Below, in pieces: positions 23,313 to 31,990 of a stretch of 64,000 nucleotides of DNA. This DNA is from Sporosarcina oncorhynchi (GTDB taxonomy: Bacteria > Bacillota > Bacilli > Bacillales_A > Planococcaceae), in the NCBI RefSeq assembly GCF_033304615.1, contig NZ_CP129118.1, positions 182,001 through 246,000 of the forward strand, given 5' to 3'. How positions within the stretch are numbered: the stretch's first letter is position 1; every line of letters starts with the position of its first letter. Both the position numbers and the translations under genes were made by a program. The notes below the pieces were generated by a model that made no database searches, was not told the DNA's origin, and was given only the letters and a program-made list of their open reading frames with translations.

Positions 23313-24119
23313 ATGAGTAAGGAAGCGAAAATTGAAATCAGACAGTTGACGAAAGCATTTTATAAAAAACAATCTAGTGTCACGGCGCTCGACGATATTT
23401 CCCTTTCAATCGCCGACGGGGAGTTTGTCTGCATCGTCGGTCCGAGCGGCTGTGGCAAGACGACATTGCTACGCATATTGGCAGGATTGGAACAGCCAAG
23501 TGTGGGCGAATTCGAAATTCATTCAGATCAGGAGGGACGCCCTCTCCAGTCAATGGTTTTTCAGGAGAGGGGCATCATCCCCTGGCTAACGGTGAAGGAA
23601 AACGTCGCATTTGGATTGAAAATGCGAAAAATGCCGAAATCGATTATCCGGGAACGCACGGAGTATTACTTAAAAAAGACAGGGCTTGACCGCTTTTCTC
23701 ATTTGTATCCAAAAGAATTATCTGGTGGGATGAAGCAACGGGTAAGTATCGCAAGGGCTTTTGCCAATGATCCCGAAATCTTATTAATGGATGAGCCGTT
23801 CGCAGCTTTGGATGAACAGAATAAATTCATCTTACAGGAAGAGTTGCTGTCCATCTGGGCAGAAACGAAAAAGACTGTGATTTTCATTACCCATAGTATT
23901 GATGAAGCTTTATTGTTAGGAGACCGAATTTTACTCATGAGTGCGCAACCGGGCAAAATCATCGAACAGATCCATATTAAAACGCCTCGTCCGCGGACAA
24001 TCGAGGATATTCGGAAAGACCCGGTCATGGCGGCGCAATTTGTCGACATTTGGAATCATTTACAAGATGAAGTACAGCGTTCGAGGAAAGAAATTGATCG
24101 AAAAGGGGAGAAAACGTGA
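23313..24119 (+). CDS. ABC transporter ATPase, SsuB/TauB type
   Basis: The 268-residue protein has Walker A GPSGCGKTT (about residue 46), the Q-loop in SMVFQERGIIPW, signature LSGGMKQRVSIARA and Walker B ILLMDEPFAALD, with the switch His in FITHSIDEA. It powers the importer. It starts 4 nt after the permease stop with GGAGG as ribosome site and overlaps the binding-protein gene by 4 nt. Confidence 0.9.
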   Translation: MSKEAKIEIRQLTKAFYKKQSSVTALDDISLSIADGEFVCIVGPSGCGKTTLLRILAGLEQPSVGEFEIHSDQEGRPLQSMVFQERGIIPWLTVKENVAFGLKMRKMPKSIIRERTEYYLKKTGLDRFSHLYPKELSGGMKQRVSIARAFANDPEILLMDEPFAALDEQNKFILQEELLSIWAETKKTVIFITHSIDEALLLGDRILLMSAQPGKIIEQIHIKTPRPRTIEDIRKDPVMAAQFVDIWNHLQDEVQRSRKEIDRKGEKT

Positions 24120-25222
24120 AGAAACGTTTCCTATTTGGATGGATGATGTTATTGGCGGCCGTCCTTTTGCTTGCGGGGGCATGTTCGAAAAATGAGCCGG
24201 CTAAAGAACCGGTCACCGAATCGAAACCGAGTGAACCCGTTGTTGAAGTCGCGGCACCGTCAGGAGATTTAGCACCACTAGAAAAACGAGTGAAAATCCT
24301 TATTGCGGAAGATGGAGCCGCTTCAGGGGCAGGTTTCTATATTGCAAAAGAAAAAGGCTATTTCGAGGATTATAATATCGAAGTCGATTTCGCAGATTTC
24401 GCGAACAGCGATGATATGCTACCGGCACTCGCAGCCGGAGAAGTCGATATTGCAGGTGGTGTTTCGACCGCATCATTCTTTAATGCAATCGCACAAGGGA
24501 TTGATGTACGGATCATCGCGGATAAGGGGCATAATATGCCGGGCGAGTCCTATTTCTCCTTTGTCATTGGCAACCACATGGTCGATGAGATAAAAGATTA
24601 CTCCGATTTCAAGGGTAAGAAGATTGGGGTTTCGTCCCGCAATTCAATTGATGGCTATATTTACGAGGAAATGTTGAAACATGCCGGATTGACGGAAGAA
24701 GATGTTGAATATGTCCATATGGCTGATTTCGGATCAATGCTCGGGGCGATAGATGCTGGAACGATTGATGCGGCGCTTAATATCGAGCCGTTAATTGCGC
24801 AAGGAATTGCAAATGGTTTCCATGTGCGATTCGGGGATACGACGGATTATGCACCTGAATCACAAATCGCCATGGTGCTTGCCTCACCGAAATTTATGGG
24901 GGAAGATGAAATCTCCTTACGCTTCATGGCAGCCTATTTAAAAGGTGTCCGGGATTACAATGATGCATTTTTCAAAGATCAAGGCACAGATGAAATCATC
25001 GATATTATGGTGATGCACACTGCATTGAAAGATCATGAACTATGGGAGCGCGTTTTCGTAACGGGTCTAGATCCAAATGGAAAGATGTTCATAGAGGACA
25101 TTAAGAAACAATACGATATGTACAAAGCGAACGGAGCGATTTTAGGGGATATCGATTTCGATAAAGCGGTTGATCCGTCGCTCGTAGAAGAAGCAATTGA
25201 AGTGATTGGCGTATATGAGTGA
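24116..25222 (+). CDS. Substrate-binding lipoprotein of SsuA/NMT1-like ABC importer
   Basis: The 368-residue protein has a lipoprotein signal (LLLAGAC, Cys near residue 23), an acidic/Pro linker and a periplasmic-binding fold of the NMT1/THI5/SsuA class (GASGAGFYIAKEKGYF-like start, ALAAGEVDIAGGVST). It catches the ligand outside the membrane. GTG start after AAAAGGGGAG overlaps the ATPase stop. Ligand identity is open: sulfonates, pyrimidine precursors or nitrate analogues are all handled by this family. Confidence 0.87.
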   Translation: MKKRFLFGWMMLLAAVLLLAGACSKNEPAKEPVTESKPSEPVVEVAAPSGDLAPLEKRVKILIAEDGAASGAGFYIAKEKGYFEDYNIEVDFADFANSDDMLPALAAGEVDIAGGVSTASFFNAIAQGIDVRIIADKGHNMPGESYFSFVIGNHMVDEIKDYSDFKGKKIGVSSRNSIDGYIYEEMLKHAGLTEEDVEYVHMADFGSMLGAIDAGTIDAALNIEPLIAQGIANGFHVRFGDTTDYAPESQIAMVLASPKFMGEDEISLRFMAAYLKGVRDYNDAFFKDQGTDEIIDIMVMHTALKDHELWERVFVTGLDPNGKMFIEDIKKQYDMYKANGAILGDIDFDKAVDPSLVEEAIEVIGVYE

Positions 25223-25233
25223 ACGTAGAAAAA

Positions 25234-25268
25234 CCGTTGTGTGATTTCACACAACGGGTATTTTTTTC
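25234..25268 (+). terminator. Terminator of ABC importer operon
   Basis: CCGTTGTGTG and CACACAACGG are perfect 10-bp arms around a 4-nt loop, followed by a T-run. The rest of 25269-25585 contains only a possible gene remnant on the minus strand. Confidence 0.9.
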
Positions 25269-25411
25269 TTCGCGACAGCAGTTTGGTAACTATGCATGCC
25301 TATCCCACTCAGGAAGACGACTATACCTAGTGCAAGGAGAGGCGATATGCTAAAAGAGTGCCATTCAACAACCATCGCGAATAGAAGCGCTGTCGATTGG
25401 CTCCTCTCGCA
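25247..25411 (-). pseudogene. Possible remnant of a membrane protein C-terminus
   Basis: Between two in-frame stops the minus strand reads CERSQSTALLFAMVVEWHSF and then ISPLLALGIVVFLSGIGMHS with a basic tail. Two hydrophobic stretches and a typical KKK end look like the last helices of a transporter. There is no start with ribosome site, and neighbouring frames upstream look partly coding (PSRVMREEPIDSA), suggesting a frameshifted relic. Confidence 0.3.
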
Positions 25412-25585
25412 TCACCCGGCTTGGCCAAGGTTTATCGGTTTATCGACATGAAAATAAAGAAGGAAGCTCCTCTACAATTAGCTACCTCTTGAAACTATTT
25501 TCAATCTGTTTAACTTAAGGTTTACAGCAAAAATAGCGTTAAAATAATCACTATCCAAAACATTAATACAGAAAAGACCGCTACC

Positions 25586-26812
25586 TTACGCGCGTTCTTC
25601 GTAAAGCTTGACCGCTTCAATCATCACTTCTGTCGCTTTTACCATATTGTCGACGGAAATATATTCATACTTACCGTGGTAGTTTTCTCCACCTGTGAAA
25701 ATATTTGGCGTCGGCATGCCCATATACGACAGTTGAGAACCATCTGTACCACCGCGTACAGGTACGATATTCGGTTCAATATCGAGTTTACCGAATGCAT
25801 CCGAAATGATGTCGACAATTTCCATGACAGGTTCAATCTTCTCCCCCATATTGAAGTATTGGTCACTAATCTCCACCTCAATTGCATGGTCGCCGTACGT
25901 TTTTTTCAAGCGTTCGACAGTATCTAACATCAACTGCTTACGTGCTTCAAATGTTTCGCGGTCGAAATAGCGGATAATATAGCTCAGCTCCGTCTTTTCG
26001 ACAACACCGCTTATATCCATCAAGTGGACGAAACCTTCGTAGCCATCTGTCAATTGCGGAATGTCATTGGCTGGCATCGCCGCCTGGAATTCGTTGGCAA
26101 TCAGGATTGAGTTCACCATCTTGTCCTTTGCAGAACCTGGATGTACATTCGTACCATGACAAGTGACCTTCGCACCCGCTGCATTAAAACTCTCATACTG
26201 GAGCTCTCCGAGTGGACCGCCATCCATCGTATACGCATATTTTGCACCGAACGCTTCGACGTCAAATTTATGCGGACCACGGCCGATTTCTTCGTCAGGC
26301 GTGAACCCAATACGAAGTTTGCCATGCTTGATGTCAGGGTTCTCAATCAGGTATTCCATCGCTGTCATAATTTCTGCGATTCCTGCTTTATTATCCGCGC
26401 CAAGTAAAGTCGTGCCGTCCGTCGTCAACAATGTATGACCGACATAATTTTTTAATTCAGGAAAAATAGACACCGGCATGACAGTATCGGCGTTCAATTG
26501 GACATCGTTGCCGTCATAATTGTCAATGCGCTGTGGATTGACGTTTTTACCTGTATAGTCCGTTGCTGTATCAACATGCGCCAAAAAACCGATGACGGGA
26601 ACGTCTTTGTCCGTCGTAGCCGGTAAAGAAGCGAACAGATAGCCATTTTCGTCCAGTGTAATCTCTTCCATGCCGATTTCAGCCAGTTCCTTCTCGAGCA
26701 TATGAAGCAGATCCCATTGTCCAGGTGTGGATGGTGTAGTGGTGCTGTCCGCATCCGATTGTGTATCAATTTTTGCATAGCGTGTCAGCCGTTCGATCAA
26801 CTTCTCTTTCAA
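25586..26812 (-). CDS. Peptidase T (tripeptide aminopeptidase)
   Basis: The 408-residue M20 metallopeptidase shows the PepT motifs: GFLAHVDTA (zinc His and base Asp), [14 protein letters not shown] (bridging Asp), [10 protein letters not shown] (general-base and ligand Glu), [11 protein letters not shown] and the C-terminal [13 protein letters not shown] (last zinc His). It releases N-terminal residues from tripeptides in the cytoplasm. Length matches the family. It starts with TTG after AGGAGG. No operon partner is evident. Confidence 0.95.
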   Translation of the reverse strand: MKEKLIERLTRYAKIDTQSDADSTTTPSTPGQWDLLHMLEKELAEIGMEEITLDENGYLFASLPATTDKDVPVIGFLAHVDTATDYTGKNVNPQRIDNYDGNDVQLNADTVMPVSIFPELKNYVGHTLLTTDGTTLLGADNKAGIAEIMTAMEYLIENPDIKHGKLRIGFTPDEEIGRGPHKFDVEAFGAKYAYTMDGGPLGELQYESFNAAGAKVTCHGTNVHPGSAKDKMVNSILIANEFQAAMPANDIPQLTDGYEGFVHLMDISGVVEKTELSYIIRYFDRETFEARKQLMLDTVERLKKTYGDHAIEVEISDQYFNMGEKIEPVMEIVDIISDAFGKLDIEPNIVPVRGGTDGSQLSYMGMPTPNIFTGGENYHGKYEYISVDNMVKATEVMIEAVKLYEERA

Positions 26813-26851
26813 TTCAAACCCCTCCTGTTAATCAATTGCGTGTATCTTCTA

Positions 26852-27511
26852 TTATCTTATCAGATTGCTTCGCTTCACGGAATATTTAACGACACGACTT
26901 CCAATGCTTGCGGCAATCAAGACTTGGGCCGCATAGTACGTCACCATGACGAATGCATCGCGGTACGGAAGTTCGAAAACAAAACGATCAATTGCCAACA
27001 CTGAATCGGAAAACATAAATAGAAGCGCACCTACAATCGCCAACTTCAATCGTGTCTTAATCGCCATCCAGCCCATTACTAGGATGACCGTGATATAGGC
27101 GAGAATGGCAATTCCCAATACTGTCTGTCCTTCTGCTAATTGCGGACCTGCGACGAAAATTGCAATGCCTGTCCCGTAGAGCAATAGTAAAGTCGCGGCC
27201 CAAATCGGAACCGGTTTTCGGCTGGCATGTCTAAAGGCGGCTATATAAAACAGATGGCCGATGAAAAAGGTGACGAGTCCTGCCATGAACCAATAGATGA
27301 CACCATCTGCAATCATGCAGACAAATAGTCCGCCGAGCAAAATTCTTTTGTAAGTTGTCGAAACGAGTGGCGGTGTCATAGCGGCATATAGAAGGATCAG
27401 TAGCATTGGAATCAGTTTCATAGTAATTTTAATGCCTATTGGTTCTGCCGGTATGAAAAAGATGTAAATGGATCCGATGATGACGATGGCCGCCAATATG
27501 AAATTTCTCAA
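26852..27511 (-). CDS. YhhN-family lysoplasmalogenase-like membrane protein
   Basis: The 219-residue protein has eight membrane segments and the family residues: Lys and Pro in TMKLIPMLLI, Asp in CMIADGVIYW, GHLFYIAAF and GALLFMFSDSVLA. Characterised relatives cleave the vinyl-ether bond of lysoplasmalogens. Plasmalogens are unusual in aerobic Bacilli, so the real substrate may differ. It starts with TTG behind AAAGGGG. Confidence 0.83.
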   Translation of the reverse strand: MRNFILAAIVIIGSIYIFFIPAEPIGIKITMKLIPMLLILLYAAMTPPLVSTTYKRILLGGLFVCMIADGVIYWFMAGLVTFFIGHLFYIAAFRHASRKPVPIWAATLLLLYGTGIAIFVAGPQLAEGQTVLGIAILAYITVILVMGWMAIKTRLKLAIVGALLFMFSDSVLAIDRFVFELPYRDAFVMVTYYAAQVLIAASIGSRVVKYSVKRSNLIR

Positions 27512-27569
27512 GATATGTACAACCCCTTTCCTTACTAGTCCATTTCGGGAAAGAAGTTGGAAATCCCTG

Positions 27570-28466
27570 CTAATTAAGTGTTGTCAATAATTTATTCGTG
27601 CGTAAGACATCGATGAACACTTCGAGTGCTTTTGTTTGAAATGGTGTACTTGTCACAATGGAGAACTTTCTCAGATACGGTAAACCTATGACAGGCAACA
27701 CTTTCAAATCACCGCTTTTCAGCTCTTTCTTCAACGACCAGTGGGACAGTAGACTGATGCCCAGTCCTGCTTCTACTGACTCTTTAATGGGTTGCGTGCT
27801 GCTGAAATTCATAAGGGCAGTAGGAAAAACCCCGTGCTTCGCAAATAAATTATCCATTGCTGCCCGCGTTCCAGAACCAAGCTCCCGCACAATCCATGTC
27901 TCTTGCTCCAGGTCTTTTAAATCGACAGCTTCCATCTCGTTTGCAAGCGGATGCGTGCTAGCACACACAATGACCATGGCGTCTTCCGCAAAGTCTTCGA
28001 CAATCAGCTTTGCATCATGGAATGTCCCTTCAACGACGCCGATATCTAACTGATGACTGGCGACAAGTTCCGCCACAGTTTTGGTGTTACCAATCGTCAC
28101 TGTCGGCTGGATATCCGGATAAGTCTGTTTCATATTGGCAATAATGCGCGGGAGGACATATTCTCCGAATGTATAACTTGCGCCTATCGACAGCGGACCA
28201 CTGGCTTTATGCGCCAAGTCGTCTACCAAATTCTGCATTTTCGTATATAAGGCCAATATTTCCTTTGCGTGATGATAGATGATTTCACCCGCCTGATTAA
28301 GCCGGACATATTTATTTGTCCGTTCTAGCAATCTTGAACCGATTTGCTCTTCAAGCTGGCGGATATATTGGCTCACTGCAGGCTGTGTCATATGGTGTTC
28401 TTCTGCTGCACGTGAGAAGCTTTGCTTTTCTGCGACTGTAACAAAGATCTCGAGCTTGATATCGAT
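27570..28466 (-). CDS. LysR-family regulator (CysL/YeiE-like), apparent ATC start
   Basis: Starting at ATC (28466) the protein is 298 residues, the usual LysR length. It opens with the canonical DIKLEIFVTVAEKQSFSRAA helix, followed by MTQPAVSQYIRQLE and an effector domain. AGGAGG lies 8 nt before this ATC. Between an in-frame TAA just upstream of the ribosome site and the first ATG (28391) there is no ATG, GTG or TTG. Starting at 28391 would delete the first DNA-binding helix. It is divergent from a YeiH-type gene, a pairing known from E. coli yeiE-yeiH. Confidence 0.85.
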   Translation of the reverse strand: MDIKLEIFVTVAEKQSFSRAAEEHHMTQPAVSQYIRQLEEQIGSRLLERTNKYVRLNQAGEIIYHHAKEILALYTKMQNLVDDLAHKASGPLSIGASYTFGEYVLPRIIANMKQTYPDIQPTVTIGNTKTVAELVASHQLDIGVVEGTFHDAKLIVEDFAEDAMVIVCASTHPLANEMEAVDLKDLEQETWIVRELGSGTRAAMDNLFAKHGVFPTALMNFSSTQPIKESVEAGLGISLLSHWSLKKELKSGDLKVLPVIGLPYLRKFSIVTSTPFQTKALEVFIDVLRTNKLLTTLN

Positions 28467-28577
28467 AGAGAATTCCTCCTTTTATCTCATATATACTATT
28501 ACTAATCGTACCTATTATTATAATTTATTTTACTTATAGCATCCACGGGTTTATTCTAAAAACAGGAGGTGTTCGGA

Positions 28578-29600
28578 ATGGCTCCAAGTTCTACAGGTAA
28601 AAAAGATGGCAATCAGACCGGCTTATGGCTGGCAGGAATTGCATTTACATTTTTCATTGCATTATTAGGGTTTTTATTGGCAAAAGTGCCGGGCTTCAAT
28701 CATATAGGCCAACTGGCGAGCGCTATTATCATTGCTGTCGTATTCAGGCAGGTTTTTGGATATCCGGAACTGCTACGTGCCGGAATCGTTTTTTCATCTA
28801 AGAAACTGCTTCGGCTCGCGATTATTTTGTACGGATTGAAGCTGAATATCGATGTCGTTTTCCGTGATGGTCTAGGATTATTGGCAAGAGATGCGGTCAT
28901 TATCGCATTTGCGATTGGCGCGATGGTCTTGCTTGCCAAATGGATGAAAGCGGACAAGAATATTTCCTTGTTGCTCGGTGTCGGAACAGGGGTATGCGGT
29001 GCGGCTGCAATCGCTGCGATTGCGCCAATCGTCAAGGCAAAGGACGAAGATACTGCGATTGGTGTCGGAATTATTGCGATGATGGGTACGGTCTTTGCTA
29101 TCGGTTATACGATTATTGGCCCGCTATTGCCGCTTATCCCTACGGAGTACGGTATCTGGTCAGGTATGAGTTTACATGAACTTGCACATGTCGCCATAGC
29201 GGCGGCACCAGCTGGTGATGACGCGTTAGCTATTGCGCTGCTTGCAAAACTCGGACGTGTTTTTCTACTCATTCCTCTATGCTTTATTTTCATCTATTTT
29301 ATGAAGCGCAAAAGCAAAGGGCAGGATGATGAACAGAGTAAGATTGAATTCCCGTGGTTCTTGCTTGGGTTCATCGCACTCAGCCTCTTCGGTAGTTATG
29401 TATTGGGCCGGTCAATACCGGTAGCTGACGGCGTCATGGAAGGCATCAGCACAGTGACAACATGGCTGTTGACCGCTGCGATGGTAGGCCTCGGTCTGAA
29501 TGTCAGTTTAAAGGATTTGCGCGAGCGTGCGATGAAACCACTAATCGCGATGACAATTGTCTCGGTTTGTGTATCCGTACTTGCGTATTTCATCATCTGA
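28578..29600 (+). CDS. YeiH-family putative sulfate/sulfite exporter (UPF0324)
   Basis: A 340-residue protein with about ten membrane segments and the family stretches LYGLKLNIDVVFRDG, GVGTGVCGAAAIAA and HELAHVAIAAAPAGDDA. Relatives are thought to export sulfate or related anions. The control by a LysR regulator of the CysL/YeiE type and the nearby sulfane-sulfur operon fit disposal of sulfite or sulfate. The ATG at 28578 follows AGGAGG by 8 nt. A strong terminator follows. Confidence 0.83.
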   Translation: MAPSSTGKKDGNQTGLWLAGIAFTFFIALLGFLLAKVPGFNHIGQLASAIIIAVVFRQVFGYPELLRAGIVFSSKKLLRLAIILYGLKLNIDVVFRDGLGLLARDAVIIAFAIGAMVLLAKWMKADKNISLLLGVGTGVCGAAAIAAIAPIVKAKDEDTAIGVGIIAMMGTVFAIGYTIIGPLLPLIPTEYGIWSGMSLHELAHVAIAAAPAGDDALAIALLAKLGRVFLLIPLCFIFIYFMKRKSKGQDDEQSKIEFPWFLLGFIALSLFGSYVLGRSIPVADGVMEGISTVTTWLLTAAMVGLGLNVSLKDLRERAMKPLIAMTIVSVCVSVLAYFII

Positions 29601-29607
29601 AAGCATG

Positions 29608-29646
29608 AAAAAAGGGTTCTCCAGTTTGATGGAGAACCCTTTTTTC
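29608..29646. terminator. Bidirectional terminator
   Basis: AAAAAAGGGTTCTCCA and TGGAGAACCCTTTTTT are perfect arms around a short loop. It lies between converging genes ending at 29600 and 29655. Confidence 0.92.
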
Positions 29647-29654
29647 CATATGAA

Positions 29655-29876
29655 TTAGGAAACGGAATAATTCTTGTGTGCAACGACAGTCATGTTGGAT
29701 GCGACTCCAATTAAGTCTGCGTCTTCTTCAGAAATCTTGACGATCACCGAGTTCTCGAGAATCTTATGAATTGTCCCATTCACTTCATGATCATTGCGGA
29801 CAAATGAAATCTCTTCATCGATATGACGAGCTGCGACAAAATCAGAAACGTCTTTCTCCTTACGTGGAAAAGCCAA
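29655..29876 (-). CDS. DUF2187-family small protein
   Basis: A 73-residue protein with a beta-rich KOW/SH3-like pattern (EISFVRNDHEVNGTIHKILE, then NSVIVKI and MTVVAHKNY), matching the DUF2187 family seen in Bacilli, role unknown. The start is TTG at 29876 because AGGAGGG is correctly spaced; the ATG at 29897 would lie upstream of that site. In its 5' region GCTTAGG and CCTAAGC (29927-29945) form a perfect small palindrome. Confidence 0.72.
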   Translation of the reverse strand: MAFPRKEKDVSDFVAARHIDEEISFVRNDHEVNGTIHKILENSVIVKISEEDADLIGVASNMTVVAHKNYSVS

Positions 29877-30063
29877 TCGAATCCCTCCTATTGTCATTAT
29901 TCATCATCGGTTCCTAAAGTAAAAATGCTTAGGCATGTCCTAAGCGAATAGAAAACAAAATGAAACAACTAGTCGAATACGATAAATACCAAGTTGTCTG
30001 TTACTAGTATACCATAATTTGTCGAACTTCGCAGAATCCTGATACCAAACAAAATGAATTTGT

Positions 30064-30092
30064 TTGACAGTATACCGACAGGGGTATATGAT
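30064..30092 (+). promoter_or_regulatory. CstR operator within the cstR promoter
   Basis: TTGACA (30064-30069) and TATGAT (30087-30092) are 17 bp apart. TATACCGACAGGGGTATA at 30071-30088 is an inverted repeat of the CsoR/CstR class placed in the spacer, implying autorepression. Confidence 0.8.
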
Positions 30093-30126
30093 GAGGGTGA
30101 TAGTAAAGTGAAAGGAGCTGTTCGAA

Positions 30127-30390
30127 TTGCATTACGATGATAAAATCGTCAACAGACTAAAGCGAATCGAAGGTCAGATAAAAGGTGTTTTACGAATGAT
30201 CGAAGAAGGCGAGAATTGCAAAGACGTCGTTACACAATTATCCGCATCCCGTTCAGCAATTGACAGAACGATTGGCGTTATTGTCAGCTCAAATATCATT
30301 TCCTGTATACAAAATGCAGATGAAAATAATCCGATGACAGAAGAAGACATTGTGAAAGAAGCTGTAGACTTATTAGTTAAGAGTCGATAA
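30127..30390 (+). CDS. CstR persulfide-sensing repressor (CsoR family, YrkD-like)
   Basis: The 87-residue all-helical protein has the family pattern RLKRIEGQIKGVLRMIEEG. Cys31 and Cys60 are the persulfide-sensing pair of CstR. The copper-binding His of CsoR, four residues before the second Cys, is Asn56, so a copper role is unlikely. Persulfides cross-link the two cysteines and release DNA. TTG start after AAAGGAG. Four CsoR/CstR-type operators in the window (20037, 30071, 30425, 31359) are its probable targets, including its own promoter. Confidence 0.9.
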   Translation: MHYDDKIVNRLKRIEGQIKGVLRMIEEGENCKDVVTQLSASRSAIDRTIGVIVSSNIISCIQNADENNPMTEEDIVKEAVDLLVKSR

Positions 30391-30416
30391 AAAATGATTG
30401 ACTCTTTTCTTTTTAC
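30379..30416 (+). terminator. Weak terminator overlapping the cstR stop codon
   Basis: AAGAGTC and GACTCTT pair with the stop codon in the loop, followed by TTTTCTTTTT. The downstream arm overlaps the -35 box of the next promoter. Confidence 0.6.
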
Positions 30417-30440
30417 ATGCTAATATACCCCACGGGGTAT
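30398..30440 (+). promoter_or_regulatory. CstR-controlled promoter of the sulfane-sulfur operon
   Basis: TTGACT (30398-30403) and TAATAT (30421-30426) are 17 bp apart. ATACCCC-AC-GGGGTAT at 30425-30440 is a perfect 7-bp inverted repeat over the -10 end and start site, the best of the four CstR-type operators here. Confidence 0.85.
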
Positions 30441-30476
30441 GGTAATTATGGATGGTTAGCAGAAAGGGAGATCGAA

Positions 30477-30956
30477 TTGACCGAAACAAAAAGAACGACA
30501 ATTGTTTTATTTAGTGGAGAGTATGATAAGGCTATGGCGGCCTACATCATTGCGAATGGAGCAGTGGCGTATGATCATGAAGTGACGATTTTCCATACGT
30601 TTTGGGGATTGAATGCGCTTCGTAAAGAGGAGCCAGTATCCGTTAAAAAAGGATTCCTCGAAAAGATGTTTGGAAAAATGATGCCGCGTGGCGCAGATAA
30701 GATGGGCACTTCAAAAATGAACTTTGCTGGCTTAGGCCATAAAATGATCAAACACGTTGTTGATAAGCATAATGCAATGACATTGCCGCAATTAATTGAT
30801 TTAGCGAAAGAACAAGATATTAAAATGGTAGCTTGTACAATGACGATGGATTTATTAGGTCTTCAGCAAGAAGAACTAATTGATGACATTGAATACGCAG
30901 GTGTGGCTGCATACTTAGCTGATGCAGAAGAAGGTAATGTGAATTTGTTTATTTAA
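30477..30956 (+). CDS. DsrE/DsrF-like sulfur-carrier protein (YrkE-like)
   Basis: The 159-residue protein has a DsrE-type alpha/beta fold with the conserved cysteine in MVACTMTMDLLGL near residue 122. DsrE2-like proteins carry persulfide sulfur on this Cys between rhodanese and TusA partners. It starts with TTG at 30477 after AAAGGGAG; the frame opening at 30417 is inside the operator. It is the first gene of the operon that also holds rhodanese, TusA and MBL proteins, the same set as B. subtilis yrkE-J. Confidence 0.85.
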   Translation: MTETKRTTIVLFSGEYDKAMAAYIIANGAVAYDHEVTIFHTFWGLNALRKEEPVSVKKGFLEKMFGKMMPRGADKMGTSKMNFAGLGHKMIKHVVDKHNAMTLPQLIDLAKEQDIKMVACTMTMDLLGLQQEELIDDIEYAGVAAYLADAEEGNVNLFI

Positions 30957-31044
30957 ATGATGTTGCAATCGGTTTACATGTCCTTCGGGATTAGGTACTT
31001 CGTACAGCGGTATTAGGTTACTGACACAATAGGAGGTTTTTAAA

Positions 31045-31341
31045 ATGAAAGAAATAACATCGAATGAAGTAGCAGTGAAGTTGGCTGAAAAGGAGAACTT
31101 GCATATTATTGACGTTCGTGAAGCAGATGAGGTCGCTCAAGGTAAAATTCCGGGCTCTTTAAACATTCCACTTGGGTTATTGGAATTCCGTATGCATGAG
31201 TTGGATAAATCAGTGGAATACACAATCGTTTGCCATTCGGGTGGGCGAAGTGGGATGGCGATACAAATGCTTGAAAGTCATGGATATAAAGTAGTAAACA
31301 TGACAGGTGGCATGCTTGCTTGGGAAGGTGCAATTGAGTAA
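31045..31341 (+). CDS. Single-domain rhodanese
   Basis: A 98-residue sulfurtransferase with IIDVREADEVAQGKIPGSLN at the front and the active loop CHSGGRSG near residue 64, ending GGMLAW. It accepts sulfane sulfur and passes it to partners such as TusA. AGGAGG lies 9 nt before the ATG. It sits between the DsrE-like and TusA-rhodanese genes and has no obvious own promoter. Confidence 0.9.
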   Translation: MKEITSNEVAVKLAEKENLHIIDVREADEVAQGKIPGSLNIPLGLLEFRMHELDKSVEYTIVCHSGGRSGMAIQMLESHGYKVVNMTGGMLAWEGAIE

Positions 31342-31358
31342 TTTTTTTTATGAATTAA

Positions 31359-31376
31359 TATACCCCCACGGGCATA
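31359..31376 (+). promoter_or_regulatory. Internal CstR-type operator
   Basis: TATACCCCCACGGGCATA, an imperfect inverted repeat of the same class as at 30425, lies 14 nt before the ATG of the TusA-rhodanese gene. It may control an internal promoter; a poly-T stretch precedes it. Confidence 0.65.
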
Positions 31377-31389
31377 GAGGAGTGCTGAA

Positions 31390-31956
31390 ATGATACAAAC
31401 AGATATGATGGTGGATGCGAAAGGGTTAGCGTGTCCAATGCCAATCGTTAAAACGAGAAAAGCGATGAAGGAATTGGCGCCAGGCTGTGTAATGGAAATC
31501 CAAGCGACGGATAAAGGCTCAACAGCTGACTTGAAAGCCTGGGCTGGGAGTTCCGGTCACCAATACTTGGGAACGACTGAAGAGGATGGGGTGCTTACCC
31601 ATTATTTAAGAAAGTCGAATTCCGATGAAACAGAGGAAACAGTCTATCCTCACGTTGCTTCCAATGCAGAACTAAACGACTTGCTTGCAAATCGCACTGA
31701 AATTGTCTTGTTGGACGTTCGTGAAGAAGCAGAATACGCTTTCGGCCATATTCCAGGTGCGATCTCGATGCCAATAGGAAAGATTGATACAGAATTGTCG
31801 ATTAATAAAGAGGCGTTACTATATGTAATTTGTCGATCAGGTAGCAGAAGCGGTATGGCATCTCAAATGCTTACTGAAGCAGGATTTGTCAATGTGAAAA
31901 ACGTGGTTCCGGGCATGAGTGGTTGGACCGGTCCTTTAGACAAGTCAATACAATAA
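31390..31956 (+). CDS. TusA-rhodanese fusion sulfurtransferase (YrkF/CstA-like)
   Basis: The 188-residue protein joins a TusA domain (residues 1-75, motif GLACPMPIVKTRKAM with the carrier Cys) and a rhodanese domain (90-185, active loop CRSGSRSG). The fusion hands sulfur directly from one carrier to the other. S. aureus CstA combines the same domains under CstR. AGAGGAG precedes the ATG, next to a CstR-type operator. Confidence 0.9.
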   Translation: MIQTDMMVDAKGLACPMPIVKTRKAMKELAPGCVMEIQATDKGSTADLKAWAGSSGHQYLGTTEEDGVLTHYLRKSNSDETEETVYPHVASNAELNDLLANRTEIVLLDVREEAEYAFGHIPGAISMPIGKIDTELSINKEALLYVICRSGSRSGMASQMLTEAGFVNVKNVVPGMSGWTGPLDKSIQ

Positions 31957-31990
31957 CGAACCAAACTTTACACGGTAGGAGGAAATAAGG

